A stretch of DNA of 63,428 bases from NCBI GenBank assembly GCA_017479705.1, contig JAFVCA010000021.1, positions 1 through 63,428 on the forward strand. The letters run 5' to 3'. Below, in pieces: positions 41,723 to 50,833 of the stretch. The stretch is from Bacteroidales bacterium (GTDB lineage Bacteria; Bacteroidota; Bacteroidia; Bacteroidales; P3). The number at the start of each line of letters is the position of its first letter. The first letter of the stretch is position 1. The notes under the pieces are model-generated. The model did not search any database, was not told where the DNA came from, and saw nothing but the letters and a program-made list of their open reading frames with translations. Both the position numbers and the translations under genes were made by a program.

Positions 41723-42785
41723 AGAAGTTCCCGTAGAAGCCTACGCCGAGGTCAACCAGACGCTGGGGGAGGTTGGTGGGGTTGCCGAAGGAGTCGGCAG
41801 GGATGTTGACGGTGATGTGGTTGCGGCGGGAAGCAAAGATACCCACGCCGCCATCGACATTGGAGTAGGTGGGCGTCTCCTGCCCGCCCATAACGGTGCG
41901 GTCGAGGGAGTTAATATAGGCGTTGAGATCCTCGTTGCAGACGGTGATGGTGATGTCTACATTGTTGACGGAGAAGAGGGAGTCCGTGTTGTTCTTGAGC
42001 TGGTTTTTGATGATGGAGAGGAAACGGCTCTCGCTGATTACCGTGGCATGGGAAATGCGGTCCATGGTGCCGGAGCCGGTCTTGACATTGCCGGGGATAG
42101 AGATGCTGCAAGTGTCGTGCATGCGCTTGTAGTAGAAGGTGATGATGGGCTGGTAGCGGCGGCCGCGGGGCACGGGGTTCCAGTCCATGGTGCTTTCGCC
42201 TTTGACAAAACGGAAATGGTAGCCGTTCATGTGGTTGGGGTTGACGAGAATCTCCTCGACAGTGTCGCGCAGGTGGATGGTGCGCTCACGGTAGCCGACC
42301 ATGGTGGTGGTGGCGCGGGCAAGGGTGTCGCCCGAAGGATTGCGGATGATGACGAGCTGGAAGACGCAGTCGGAGTCCGCCACGAGCTGATGACCCGGCA
42401 CACAATAGTAGACCGGCTGCAAGCCCGAAGGGAAGTTGCCCTCCGGCTTGCCGGGACGCTCGGTGTAGGTGAGCTGCCAACGGTCGCGCAGACGGCCGGT
42501 GGAGGTGAGGCTGTTGTAGGGACCGCGTACACCCTCGTAGGCAAGGAGATGGACGCTGATGTCGTCGGGCAGGTAGTAGTTGGAGTCGGTTATCGAGGAG
42601 TAGTTGTAGAGGTTGTCCTCGCCCAGATAGCAGCGTTGCACACGTGCCCAGACGGTGTCTTCGTCGGGGTCGAGGAGACAATAGACGGCGGGGACGTCGC
42701 GCCACGGGGCATTGGGACTGAAATCGACCTTGCAGGAGGTGAGAGCAAGGAGCGCGACAGCGATGAGGAGGTGTATTTTTTTCAT
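41721..42785 (-). CDS. DUF4249-like lipoprotein, copy 2
   Basis: The 354-aa lipoprotein (lipobox LALTSC) shares the layout of copy 1: NAPWRDVPAVYCLLDPDEDT, SNYYLPDDISVHLLA, YYCVPGHQLVADSDC and YSNVDGGVGIFASRRNH. Tandem duplication followed by divergence is clear. It ends an apparent minus-strand operon with tcdA (2 bp away) and the GH2-like gene. Surface location is likely; the ligand is unknown. Confidence 0.75.
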   Translation of the reverse strand: MKKIHLLIAVALLALTSCKVDFSPNAPWRDVPAVYCLLDPDEDTVWARVQRCYLGEDNLYNYSSITDSNYYLPDDISVHLLAYEGVRGPYNSLTSTGRLRDRWQLTYTERPGKPEGNFPSGLQPVYYCVPGHQLVADSDCVFQLVIIRNPSGDTLARATTTMVGYRERTIHLRDTVEEILVNPNHMNGYHFRFVKGESTMDWNPVPRGRRYQPIITFYYKRMHDTCSISIPGNVKTGSGTMDRISHATVISESRFLSIIKNQLKNNTDSLFSVNNVDITITVCNEDLNAYINSLDRTVMGGQETPTYSNVDGGVGIFASRRNHITVNIPADSFGNPTNLPQRLVDLGVGFYGNF

Positions 42786-42787
42786 GA

Positions 42788-43552
42788 CTATGATGGGTTC
42801 TGGGCGACGGCAGGGGTGCCGTCGTTAGCGTTTGATGTGTTTAACAGGATTTTTATCACTTCGGCAGCAAGGTGGCAGCCGAAAAGCGGCGGCATATAAG
42901 AAATGGTGCCGACGGTGGTGAGATGATTGGTGGAGGGGTCCTGCACGATGGCATGCGGCGGGACGGCCTCGGCGGAGAAGACCACACGGATGCCCTTTTC
43001 CACGCCCATGCGGTGGAGCCGTTTGCGCACCATGGCGGCAAGGCGGCAGGTGTGGCTCTGCGAGATGTCGGCGGCGCAGATTTGCGAGGGGTCCATCTTG
43101 CCGCCACTGCCCATGCTGCTGACCACGGGGATACCGAGCGTGTGGGCATGGTAGAGGAGAAAGACCTTGGGCGAGAGGGTGTCGATGCAATCCACGACGC
43201 AGTCGTAGTGGTTGGTCTGCAAGAGGGTGAGGGTGCGGTCGTCGCGCAGGAACTCTTGCAGGGCTTCCACCTGACAGTCGGGGTTGATGTCGCGGAAACG
43301 GTCGCGAAACAGGAGGGCCTTGGGCTGTCCGATGGTGGAGCGGAGGGCTATGAGCTGGCGGTTGAGGTTGGTCTCGCTCACCGTGTCGCCGTCCACAAGG
43401 GTCAAATGGCCCACTCCTGCCCTGCAGAGCTGTTCGGCAGCATAGCCGCCCACACCTCCGAGGCCTACAACGAGGACATGGGCCGAGGTGAGGCGGTCAA
43501 GATTGGGCTGTCCGAGGAGCAGCGCGGTGCGGGAGGAGAACGGGGCGCTCAT
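42788..43552 (-). CDS. tcdA: tRNA threonylcarbamoyladenosine dehydratase
   Basis: TcdA (CsdL) is an E1-like enzyme that dehydrates t6A37 in tRNA to the cyclic form. The 254-aa protein has the ATP-binding Rossmann motif VLVVGLGGVGGYAAEQLCRAG and VDGDTVSETNLNRQ, and the later DCIDTLSPKV. The ATG at 43552 overlaps the stop of the GH2-like gene by 4 bp, so I reject a longer frame that reads through the GH2 gene. The length matches the family (about 250-270 aa). Confidence 0.92.
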   Translation of the reverse strand: MSAPFSSRTALLLGQPNLDRLTSAHVLVVGLGGVGGYAAEQLCRAGVGHLTLVDGDTVSETNLNRQLIALRSTIGQPKALLFRDRFRDINPDCQVEALQEFLRDDRTLTLLQTNHYDCVVDCIDTLSPKVFLLYHAHTLGIPVVSSMGSGGKMDPSQICAADISQSHTCRLAAMVRKRLHRMGVEKGIRVVFSAEAVPPHAIVQDPSTNHLTTVGTISYMPPLFGCHLAAEVIKILLNTSNANDGTPAVAQNPS

Positions 43553-46500
43553 TTTTGTATCACTTCTTCTATTTCTACCTCGTCCATCATAATCCACGGG
43601 TTGAGCCCCTTGGCGCGGTGCCACGAGGGGATGTGCGGAAGGGGGCGGGCAATAATCTGCACAAAGCGGACACCCTCGCGGTTGACGGGGATGGTGACCA
43701 CTTGCAGCTGGGTGGTGTTCATGGACTGGTCGGCAGGGTCGTAGGTGATGGTGGCGGGGATGGGCGCGGAAAACTCCTTGCCGTCGGCGGAGACGCGCAC
43801 CTCGACCTGCTGGGGGGCAAAGACCCACGCATCGGGCACGTGGGCAAAGCGCAGCACCACATTGCTGAGATGGATGCTCTTGCCCAGCTCAATGTCGGCC
43901 TGGACGGGATGGCCGGAGAAGCCCAGCCAAGCATGGGAGAGGTCGTTGACATCGCCTTTCTCGCCATCGTAGAGGGCGCGGGCCGCATTCTTATTGTAAG
44001 GGGTGTTGGGCTTGTGGGCAAAGGTGCAGCCGACCACGTAGTCGAAGGCAAACTGCTGTGTAGCCACAAACGACGGGGGCTCGCCTTTCTTGAAGGCCCG
44101 GGCACGGACGATGGTGCTGTTCTGCACGGTGAAGGGCTTGGTGTAGAGTGTCGATTTCTCGGTGGGGACGGTGCCGTCGAGGGTGTAGCGTATCTCCGTC
44201 TTGGGGGTCGGGCACTTGATGGAAATCTGCATGGGGCCGTCGAAACGGTCGCGATTCTTGCTGATGACGGGCATCTCGATGATGGCGGAGGTCACCTTGG
44301 GATAGATGATGCGGCGGAAGTCCTGGGCGTTGTTCTCCATGCAGTCAAACGGGCGCAGATGCACCACAAAGCGGTAACGATGGTCCTTCACCAGCATGGC
44401 CTCGTCGAGGTTCATATTGGCACTGGCGCCGCCCACACCTGCGTGAGCAAAGTCAATATTGAGGAGGCTGTCGCCGAGGGAGAATTGGCACAGGGTGTCG
44501 ATGATGTCGGCATAAAGGCCCATAGTGCCATTGCGGAGGGCGAGCCAGCGCACCTCGGTATGGTTGCCGGAATGCTGATAGGGTTTATTGGCCTCTGCGG
44601 TGTGCGGATTGTCGGGATAACGGTATGTCACCTCCTTGACGGGGAGCGACTGCTGGGCTATACGGCCGGCATTGCGACGGTCGACATAACTTTCAATATT
44701 GCGGCCCAGCCATTCGGCGGTGTCGAGGAGGGCATTGAAGGGTATTTGCATGCCCACACGGGCAAGGGTCTTGGCCGTTTCGGAAACGGTGATGTCGTTG
44801 TTGAGCAGCACATCGCCCGTGGCGAGGACGAGGTAGGACTGGCGCACGTCGAAGAGGGTGCTGTCCCTGTCGCTGCCATAGCGCATAAGCACATCTATGC
44901 CAACAGAATAGTTGTCAATCTTGCGGACATTGGTGGCCAGCACTTCTCCCTTCAGGCGGTCGAGCCCGATGCGTTGCCACTGGCGCAGACCGTTGGGGTC
45001 GGCCTGGTCGTTGGGGGACGGCTCACGCATGAAGTTCAGATGCATGGGGCGCGTCACCACGGGGGTTCCCTGATAGGAGAGCATTTCCACAGTGCCTAAA
45101 CTGTCGTTGAAACAGAGCGAGAAACTGTTGTTTCCAATGATGATGTGGTGGAGCGTATCCTTCTCGACGGCGAGCGGCTGCACACCTGTCTGGGTCAGTT
45201 CCAGCAGCGGCATATTGTCCGACGGCAGGGGGAACTGAGCGGTGTAGAGTACCGTATTCTTGGGGATGGAGGCGGTGTTGTTGCGCTGGCGGAGCGTGAA
45301 CTGGATGAAGAGCTCTTCGCCGGCGTAGAGATTGAGTTTGGGAATCTTCAGTTTGAAATCCTTGGTATCGCCCGGTTTGAGCGAGAGAGTCACGTCACCA
45401 GCCACAATATTGGGCTTCAGGTTGGTGCAGATGACATAATCCAGCCGGTAATCGGCCAAGGCGCGAAAGTTGCAGAGGTTGGTAATGTCAAACTCGGCAG
45501 CGTCGGCACTGGTAGCAGTCATTTTGATAGCGAAAGGGCGGTAGAGGTTGTTCAACTCCGGCATGTAGGGGCGCTGCGAGAGCGTTTTCCATTCCATGCA
45601 GTCGTAGAAACCGCCTTGCACGGCACTGTGGTCCAACACCATCTGCCACAGCGGAGCCATGCCGCCAAAGGTATTGCCCTCCATGTCGCCGTATGAGAGC
45701 ATGACGAGAGGCCGCTGCTGTGCTTTGGCTAAATACTGGCGCAGCTGTTCGGTGTTGGCTCTGAGCGGCGAGACAATGTCCGTATTGTCGGCATACTGCG
45801 CGCCGGCATAAAGCACTGGCCGGGCAGGGTCAAGCTGGCGCAAGGTCTTGTAGGCCGAAATCATGCAGACACCGTTGTCCTCACTTTCGCCCAACGTCCA
45901 TGCGATGATGGATGGATGGTTTTTGTACTCCCCATAGAGAGCCCGCACTCGGTTGTTGAAAAGGTCGGCATAGTCGTTGACAGTGGCTATTACATGTCCT
46001 TCCTTATTCATCGGATGGATGTTTGCGTCCATGACGACATAAAAGCCGAGCTCGTCGCACAATTCATAGAACTTGGGGTCTTCGGGAATTTTCCCTGCGG
46101 TGCGGATGGCGTTGATGTTGTTGCACTTCATCTGGACCATCTCGCCACGGAGGGATTTGACCCCTTCGGCGGTCAGCACACCAAAATCGCGCAAGGTGAT
46201 TCCCTTGAGCGTAACGGCACGGCCATTCACCGTCAGCCTCTCCTTGTAGCCCACTGTGCGAAAGCCAAAGCGGGTGCCCACCACGTCCTCCAGCTCCATC
46301 TTATCATTGTAGAGACGGATGACGGCAGTGTAGAGACGCGGCGTTTCAGCCGTCCAGGGCAGCACATCGGGCAGCGATGACGAGAGGGTCTGGGAGGACT
46401 CGGCGCGGTTGTCAAAATAGCACCACTTGCCCACCTTTTCCACTTGCTGTCCTTTGGTGTCCCACAGCTCAAGTTCAAGATAGCACTTGCCTTTGCGGCG

Positions 46501-47085
46501 TTGATTGAAGAGATCGGTTTCGAGCGTGTAACTACCCGTTGCGCTGGCTGCGTCATACTCTGCCAACAGCGTATAATCCTGCACGTTGAGCAGCGGTTTG
46601 AGAAGCACAGCGCAATCGCCCGTTAGGCCAATGTCCGCAGCTTCGAGCAGGGCGCCCTCATCCCCCTCCGTATAGCGAAGGCTGATGGTGTTGCTTTTGC
46701 CATAGCGGACAAGGCCCGTGATATCGAATTCCGTCACCGCACCGGCATCGTGGCTGACACCGACCAGTTTGTCGTCAATATACAAACCATAGCCCGGGCT
46801 GGCCTTGAAACGGAAGAACATACGGAAATCACGCCACTCTTCAGGGAACTCGTAAGCCTGAGAATAATCGTCAACGCCTTTGCTCCTGTCCACCTCCCAG
46901 TCCTCCATGACGGAGAGGTAATAGGGCGAGTCGTCATAACGCAGATGCTCAATGGCGTTCTCATCGTCATACGTGATGACATTGGCACGCGGAGCCATCC
47001 TCAAATCGTCCATACCCTCAGGCTGCTGCGCCTGAGCCGCACCGAGACACAGCAGCAAACCTACGGACAATACAAATCTCTTCAT
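43549..47085 (-). CDS. GH2 beta-galactosidase-like protein with altered active site
   Basis: The 1178-aa exported protein (signal LSVGLLLCLGAAQAQ) has the order sugar-binding, Ig-like, TIM barrel, small-chain domain (EWLGRNIESYVDRR, NHTEVRWLAL). It ends with a CHB_HEX_C-type domain (EIRYTLDGTVPTEKSTLYTK) and a discoidin-like C-terminus. In active GH2 enzymes the acid/base is in SLGNE and the nucleophile in CEYxHAMGN. Here these read AWTLGESEDNG and VMLSYGDMEGNTFGG, so both catalytic glutamates appear to be replaced or displaced. It may bind rather than cleave glycans. It is followed by tcdA with a 4-bp overlap. Confidence 0.88.
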   Translation of the reverse strand: MKRFVLSVGLLLCLGAAQAQQPEGMDDLRMAPRANVITYDDENAIEHLRYDDSPYYLSVMEDWEVDRSKGVDDYSQAYEFPEEWRDFRMFFRFKASPGYGLYIDDKLVGVSHDAGAVTEFDITGLVRYGKSNTISLRYTEGDEGALLEAADIGLTGDCAVLLKPLLNVQDYTLLAEYDAASATGSYTLETDLFNQRRKGKCYLELELWDTKGQQVEKVGKWCYFDNRAESSQTLSSSLPDVLPWTAETPRLYTAVIRLYNDKMELEDVVGTRFGFRTVGYKERLTVNGRAVTLKGITLRDFGVLTAEGVKSLRGEMVQMKCNNINAIRTAGKIPEDPKFYELCDELGFYVVMDANIHPMNKEGHVIATVNDYADLFNNRVRALYGEYKNHPSIIAWTLGESEDNGVCMISAYKTLRQLDPARPVLYAGAQYADNTDIVSPLRANTEQLRQYLAKAQQRPLVMLSYGDMEGNTFGGMAPLWQMVLDHSAVQGGFYDCMEWKTLSQRPYMPELNNLYRPFAIKMTATSADAAEFDITNLCNFRALADYRLDYVICTNLKPNIVAGDVTLSLKPGDTKDFKLKIPKLNLYAGEELFIQFTLRQRNNTASIPKNTVLYTAQFPLPSDNMPLLELTQTGVQPLAVEKDTLHHIIIGNNSFSLCFNDSLGTVEMLSYQGTPVVTRPMHLNFMREPSPNDQADPNGLRQWQRIGLDRLKGEVLATNVRKIDNYSVGIDVLMRYGSDRDSTLFDVRQSYLVLATGDVLLNNDITVSETAKTLARVGMQIPFNALLDTAEWLGRNIESYVDRRNAGRIAQQSLPVKEVTYRYPDNPHTAEANKPYQHSGNHTEVRWLALRNGTMGLYADIIDTLCQFSLGDSLLNIDFAHAGVGGASANMNLDEAMLVKDHRYRFVVHLRPFDCMENNAQDFRRIIYPKVTSAIIEMPVISKNRDRFDGPMQISIKCPTPKTEIRYTLDGTVPTEKSTLYTKPFTVQNSTIVRARAFKKGEPPSFVATQQFAFDYVVGCTFAHKPNTPYNKNAARALYDGEKGDVNDLSHAWLGFSGHPVQADIELGKSIHLSNVVLRFAHVPDAWVFAPQQVEVRVSADGKEFSAPIPATITYDPADQSMNTTQLQVVTIPVNREGVRFVQIIARPLPHIPSWHRAKGLNPWIMMDEVEIEEVIQK

Positions 47086-47120
47086 ATCAATTCTCTTGGC
47101 TCTTTGGCCAAGCAGGGATA

Positions 47121-47714
47121 TTAGTGTTTAAGAAAGTAACTGACGCTCACGCCAGCCTTGATGTTTTGCAGCAGCAGCGGGCGACGGGTGGTCAACTCGC
47201 CATTCTCCCAGCGGCTGACGCCGTCAAGATGCATACCCATGTATCCCACGTAGGCGTTGACACACAGATTGCGGTTGAAGGCATAGCGCGCACCCACGTT
47301 AAGACCCCAAATCACACCGCCCTCGCTAATCTTGATGGCGTTCTCGCCGCCGCTGGTGGAACCCAGGGGGATAGAATAGCCTACGTAGACAGTGGAGAAA
47401 GGAGTGAGCTGACTGCGCAAGTAGTGAGTGCGGAGCTCAATAAAGACGGGCAGCTGGTTAAAAGCCCCCGAAGGGTCTTTCAGGAACTCGACACCCAGTC
47501 CGATGCCTGACTCTTTACGGATTTGCCAACCTCCCACGGCATAGAAGCCGTGGAAGGTTGCCTTGTCCGAAAAAGCAGTCTTGTTGACGTTGGTGGCAAA
47601 GTCGTAGCCTGCAACACCGTAGAAACCGTGCCAGTAAGGCTCAATGTGTTTCTGCTGAGCCTGTGCCGCCATCAGGGTGACGACAGCAGCCAACAACAAT
47701 AGTGCTTTTTTCAT
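47121..47714 (-). CDS. Outer membrane beta-barrel protein
   Basis: The 197-aa protein has a signal peptide (LLLLAAVVTLMAAQAQ) and alternating aromatic strands (YWHGFYGVAGYDF, FHGFYAVGGWQI, NLCVNAYVGYMGMH) ending GVSVSYFLKH, typical of an eight-stranded barrel. It lies between the GH2-like gene (35 bp away) and the CoA-transferase gene, all on the minus strand. Function is unknown. Confidence 0.75.
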   Translation of the reverse strand: MKKALLLLAAVVTLMAAQAQQKHIEPYWHGFYGVAGYDFATNVNKTAFSDKATFHGFYAVGGWQIRKESGIGLGVEFLKDPSGAFNQLPVFIELRTHYLRSQLTPFSTVYVGYSIPLGSTSGGENAIKISEGGVIWGLNVGARYAFNRNLCVNAYVGYMGMHLDGVSRWENGELTTRRPLLLQNIKAGVSVSYFLKH

Positions 47715-47740
47715 GATATATTGTCTGTTTGGGGTGAAAA

Positions 47741-48397
47741 CTACTTCATCTCTTTCAGGTCGGGCGAAATGATGAGCGTTGCCTCAGTGGCAGCCTGCAC
47801 CTGCTCGACGGTGAATTCGGGGTTAATCTCGGTAAGGACGATACCCTTGGGAGTGATTTCCATGACACCCATCTCGGTGATAATCATGTTCACCTGGCCT
47901 TTGGCCGTGAGGGGAAGAGTGCATTTCTTCAGAATCTTGGGGTTGCCCTTGGCCGTGTGTTCCATGGCCAGGATGACCTTCTTGGCACCAACCAGCAGAT
48001 CCATGGCACCGCCCATGCCGGGGGTCTTCTTGCCGGGGATCATCCAGTTGGCGAGGTCGCCCTGTTCGTCCACCTGCATAGCACCGAGGACCGACACATT
48101 GACATGTCCGCCACGGATAATGCCGAAGGATGTAGCACTGTCAAAAGTGCTGGCCTCGTCGGTATAGGTGATAAAACCACCACCGGCATTGATCAGCCAG
48201 GGGTCTTCCTTGCCCTCTTCGGGGGTGGGACCCATGCCAATCATACCGTTCTCGGACTGCAGAACAACGTGCACGCCTTCGGGGAGGTAGTTGGGGATAA
48301 GGGTCGGGAGACCGATACCGAGGTTGACAACATCACCGTCTTTCAGCTCTTTGGCAGCGCGACGGGCGATAAAGGGTTTAATTTCGCTTTTTTCCAT
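47741..48397 (-). CDS. Acetoacetate-type CoA-transferase, beta subunit
   Basis: The 218-aa protein carries the family I CoA-transferase beta signature: DVVNLGIGLPTLIPNYLPEG, LQSENGMIGMGPTP (the catalytic glutamate of the S-E-N-G motif), and the C-terminal GIVLTEINPEFTVEQV. In lysine fermentation such an enzyme activates 3-keto-5-aminohexanoate products or moves CoA between acetoacetate, butyrate and acetate. The alpha subunit is not in the window, which is unusual because the pair is normally adjacent. It follows kamE by 55 bp. The ATG at 48397 is preferred over a TTG two codons upstream. Confidence 0.9.
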   Translation of the reverse strand: MEKSEIKPFIARRAAKELKDGDVVNLGIGLPTLIPNYLPEGVHVVLQSENGMIGMGPTPEEGKEDPWLINAGGGFITYTDEASTFDSATSFGIIRGGHVNVSVLGAMQVDEQGDLANWMIPGKKTPGMGGAMDLLVGAKKVILAMEHTAKGNPKILKKCTLPLTAKGQVNMIITEMGVMEITPKGIVLTEINPEFTVEQVQAATEATLIISPDLKEMK

Positions 48398-48452
48398 AGT
48401 CAATATTATTTATTAGTTGTTTTACAATATTCTTTTTACGGGAATCGTAGGG

Positions 48453-49253
48453 CTACAGACCCACATTCTGCACGCCGCGCTTCACCATCTCCTGCGCTAC
48501 ATACGAGGCCACATCGTCAGCGTATGTGTTGGCACCGAAACCGGCATCATAGCCCAGTTCCTTGGCCAACTCGTGGCTGATACGGGGACCGCCGCAAATA
48601 AGAATCATCTTATCGCGCAGCCCCTCGGCCTCCAGCATCTCCACCAGCTCGGTCATGTTCTTGATATGAACATCCTTCTGGGTGACCGTCTGGCTGACTA
48701 ACAGTGCATCGGCATGCAGTTCAATGCCCTTGGCAATGAAGTCCTCATTCGGCACTTGGCTGCCCAGGTTGTAGGCATCAATCATGTCGTAGCGTTCCAG
48801 ACCGTAGTGGCCGGCGTAGCCCTTCATGTTCATGATGGCGTCGATACCCACCGTGTGGGCATCCGTGCCCGTGGAAGCACCCACGCAAACAATCTTGCGG
48901 CCGACATGCTCGCGGATGAAGTCGTCACACTCGTGCATGTCCATCGTGGTCGATTCCACTTTGGGGACGTGGATATTGGTATAGTCCACCGTATGCGTCA
49001 GCGAGCCGTAGCAGTTCATGAAGCAGAAACCTTCGGTCAGCTCCTTTTGGTAAACCACCAAGGGATTCTCGAAGCCCATCTTCTTCAGCAGTTGTTTTGC
49101 GGCCTCCTCGGCCTCGGCACCCGCGGGCACCGGCAGGGTGAAGCTCAGCTGCACCTTGCCATCGTTCATTGTGTCGCCGTATGGCTTTATCTTGGTGAGG
49201 TCTAAGGTTTTGTCGTAATCCTTTGCCTCCATCGAATACAATCCTTCGCTCAT
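48453..49253 (-). CDS. kamE: Lysine 5,6-aminomutase beta subunit
   Basis: KamE binds the B12 cofactor and moves the terminal amino group of beta-lysine or D-lysine from C6 to C5. The 266-aa protein has the base-off cobalamin motif DxHxxG in ASTGTDAHTVGIDAIMN and the Rossmann segment ADALLVSQTVTQKDVHIKN, with GGPRIS near the end. It forms the enzyme with KamD, whose gene ends 23 bp upstream. No adenosylcobalamin reactivator gene is nearby. Confidence 0.93.
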   Translation of the reverse strand: MSEGLYSMEAKDYDKTLDLTKIKPYGDTMNDGKVQLSFTLPVPAGAEAEEAAKQLLKKMGFENPLVVYQKELTEGFCFMNCYGSLTHTVDYTNIHVPKVESTTMDMHECDDFIREHVGRKIVCVGASTGTDAHTVGIDAIMNMKGYAGHYGLERYDMIDAYNLGSQVPNEDFIAKGIELHADALLVSQTVTQKDVHIKNMTELVEMLEAEGLRDKMILICGGPRISHELAKELGYDAGFGANTYADDVASYVAQEMVKRGVQNVGL

Positions 49254-49276
49254 TGTTGTGTGTTTTTATGGTTTTT

Positions 49277-50833
49277 TTACTTCTTACCTTTCATTATTTC
49301 GACAAACGGATTGAAATAGTTCTCCGCTTTCAACGACACGCCGTCCAAGCCCTTGCCGCCGTTCTTGGGACGCTTCACGTCGGCAAAGATGCCCTTCTCC
49401 AATGCGGTGAACAGGCCTTCGCTCTCCATGGCCTCCAGCAGCTTGGTGGCGTCGTCCAGCACCTTCTTGGCGCGGTTTCGGATGATGCCGTTCTCCTTGA
49501 ACTCCACCTCTTCGCCGATGTCCTTCATGTTGTTGAAGATATACTTGGCGTTCTCGATACTCAGGTAACGGTCGCTCATAAAGGGCGTGTGGATAGCCTC
49601 GGTGGGCATACCCAGCAGCTGCAAACCCTGGTGCGTCCACTGGCCAATGATGTTGAAGAGTGCATCCTGTATATGTCCGCGGAAGATGTTACCCGTCATG
49701 AACTTGGTGGGAGGCATGTACTTCAGCGGGGCCTTGGGGAAAATCTCGCGCAGCATCTGAGCCTGTGCCAACTCATACAGGAAACCATTCTCCAGCATGG
49801 GGTCCATCTCAAAAGCGTGGCCCAAACCCTGCTGCTCCTCAGGCAGACCGGCCAGCAGAGCCAGCTGCTCGTTGATGAAGTCGGAGGCCAGCACCGTGTG
49901 GGCTTCCTCAAAGGCGTCGGCAGTGGTCAGGTAGTTATCCTCACCGGTGTTGATGACAACGCCCGCAAAGCCGTTGATGATGCGGCTGAAATACTGGTCA
50001 ATCAGTGTGCGCTGCATGTTGATGTCGCGGAACAGGATGCCATACAAAGCATCGTTCAGCATCACGTCCAGGCCTTCCAGGGCGCCCATGGCGGCAATCT
50101 CGGGCATGCAAAGGCCGGAGCAATAGTTACACAGGCGTATATAGCGGCCCACCTCTTCGCCCACCTCGTCCAGGGCCTTGCGCATGATGCGGAAATTCTC
50201 CTGCGTGGCAAAGGTGCCGCCGAAACCCTCGGTCGTGGCGCCGTAGGGCACATAGTCCAACAGGCTCTGACCCGTGGTACGGATCACGGCAATGATGTCA
50301 GCACCCTGGCGGGCACCGGCCTGTGCCTGCACCACATCTTCGTAGATATTACCCGTGGCGACAATGATATACAGGTAAGGCTTGCTGCCCTCGCCGATAG
50401 TCTCAATGTAATGTTCGCGGCGTTGGCGGCGGGCACGGATGCGGGCCACATTGGCATCGATGTAAGGCTGAAGAGCCTTCCGGATGTCCTCCATCTTGTG
50501 GACAGGCAACTTGGTGATGTCCAGTTTGCCGGCGGTGATGGCCTCGGCAATCTCCTGCGGGCTCTTGCCAGTCTCCAGCACGGCATTGCCCATAAAGAAG
50601 CACACGCCCTGCCCCAGGAGCCCCTTGCTCTTCAACTCGTCCACCACAACATTGGGCAGCGGCACCTCGTTGGCGTCGATGCCGTCAATACCCAGCAGCC
50701 GGCAGATGGTGCGCTCGACCGCCACGGTAGTATAATTGCCCACAAAATCCTGCACTTGGTCGGCAATTTTTCGTGCCACACCCCTTGCATGCTCGACTTT
50801 TTCGAAATCAAGTCCTACTTTACTTTGCTGCAT
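49277..50833 (-). CDS. kamD: Lysine 5,6-aminomutase alpha subunit
   Basis: The 518-aa protein begins KVGLDFEKVEHARGVARKIAD and contains the TIM-barrel segments QAGARQGADIIAVIRTTGQ, YVPYGATTEGFGGTFATQ and RLCNYCSGLCMPEIAAMGAL typical of KamD. With KamE it forms the PLP- and adenosylcobalamin-dependent aminomutase of anaerobic lysine fermentation to acetate, butyrate and ammonia. The 3,5-diaminohexanoate dehydrogenase and cleavage enzyme genes are not in the window. A -7-like TAACTTTG lies at 50932-50939 on the minus strand. Confidence 0.94.
   Translation of the reverse strand: MQQSKVGLDFEKVEHARGVARKIADQVQDFVGNYTTVAVERTICRLLGIDGIDANEVPLPNVVVDELKSKGLLGQGVCFFMGNAVLETGKSPQEIAEAITAGKLDITKLPVHKMEDIRKALQPYIDANVARIRARRQRREHYIETIGEGSKPYLYIIVATGNIYEDVVQAQAGARQGADIIAVIRTTGQSLLDYVPYGATTEGFGGTFATQENFRIMRKALDEVGEEVGRYIRLCNYCSGLCMPEIAAMGALEGLDVMLNDALYGILFRDINMQRTLIDQYFSRIINGFAGVVINTGEDNYLTTADAFEEAHTVLASDFINEQLALLAGLPEEQQGLGHAFEMDPMLENGFLYELAQAQMLREIFPKAPLKYMPPTKFMTGNIFRGHIQDALFNIIGQWTHQGLQLLGMPTEAIHTPFMSDRYLSIENAKYIFNNMKDIGEEVEFKENGIIRNRAKKVLDDATKLLEAMESEGLFTALEKGIFADVKRPKNGGKGLDGVSLKAENYFNPFVEIMKGKK

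Noticed and set aside
40703-42899. Plus-strand frames opposite the DUF4249-like genes
   Set aside because: Repetitive Gly/Val/Asp-rich translations without signals; the minus-strand lipoproteins are well supported.
30317-43000. Reverse transcriptase or template repeat for a diversity-generating retroelement
   Set aside because: I looked for an RT (YxDD motif) and for an AAC-rich copy of the variable block; none is present in the window, so a complete DGR is not claimed.
42788-43828. Longer version of the tcdA frame starting at 43828
   Set aside because: The extra N-terminal residues are Pro/His/Arg-rich read-through of the antisense of the GH2-like gene; the ATG at 43552 precedes the E1-like fold.
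43555-45099. Long plus-strand frame opposite the GH2-like gene
   Set aside because: Composition is that of an antisense shadow, and the minus-strand protein has clear GH2 domains.
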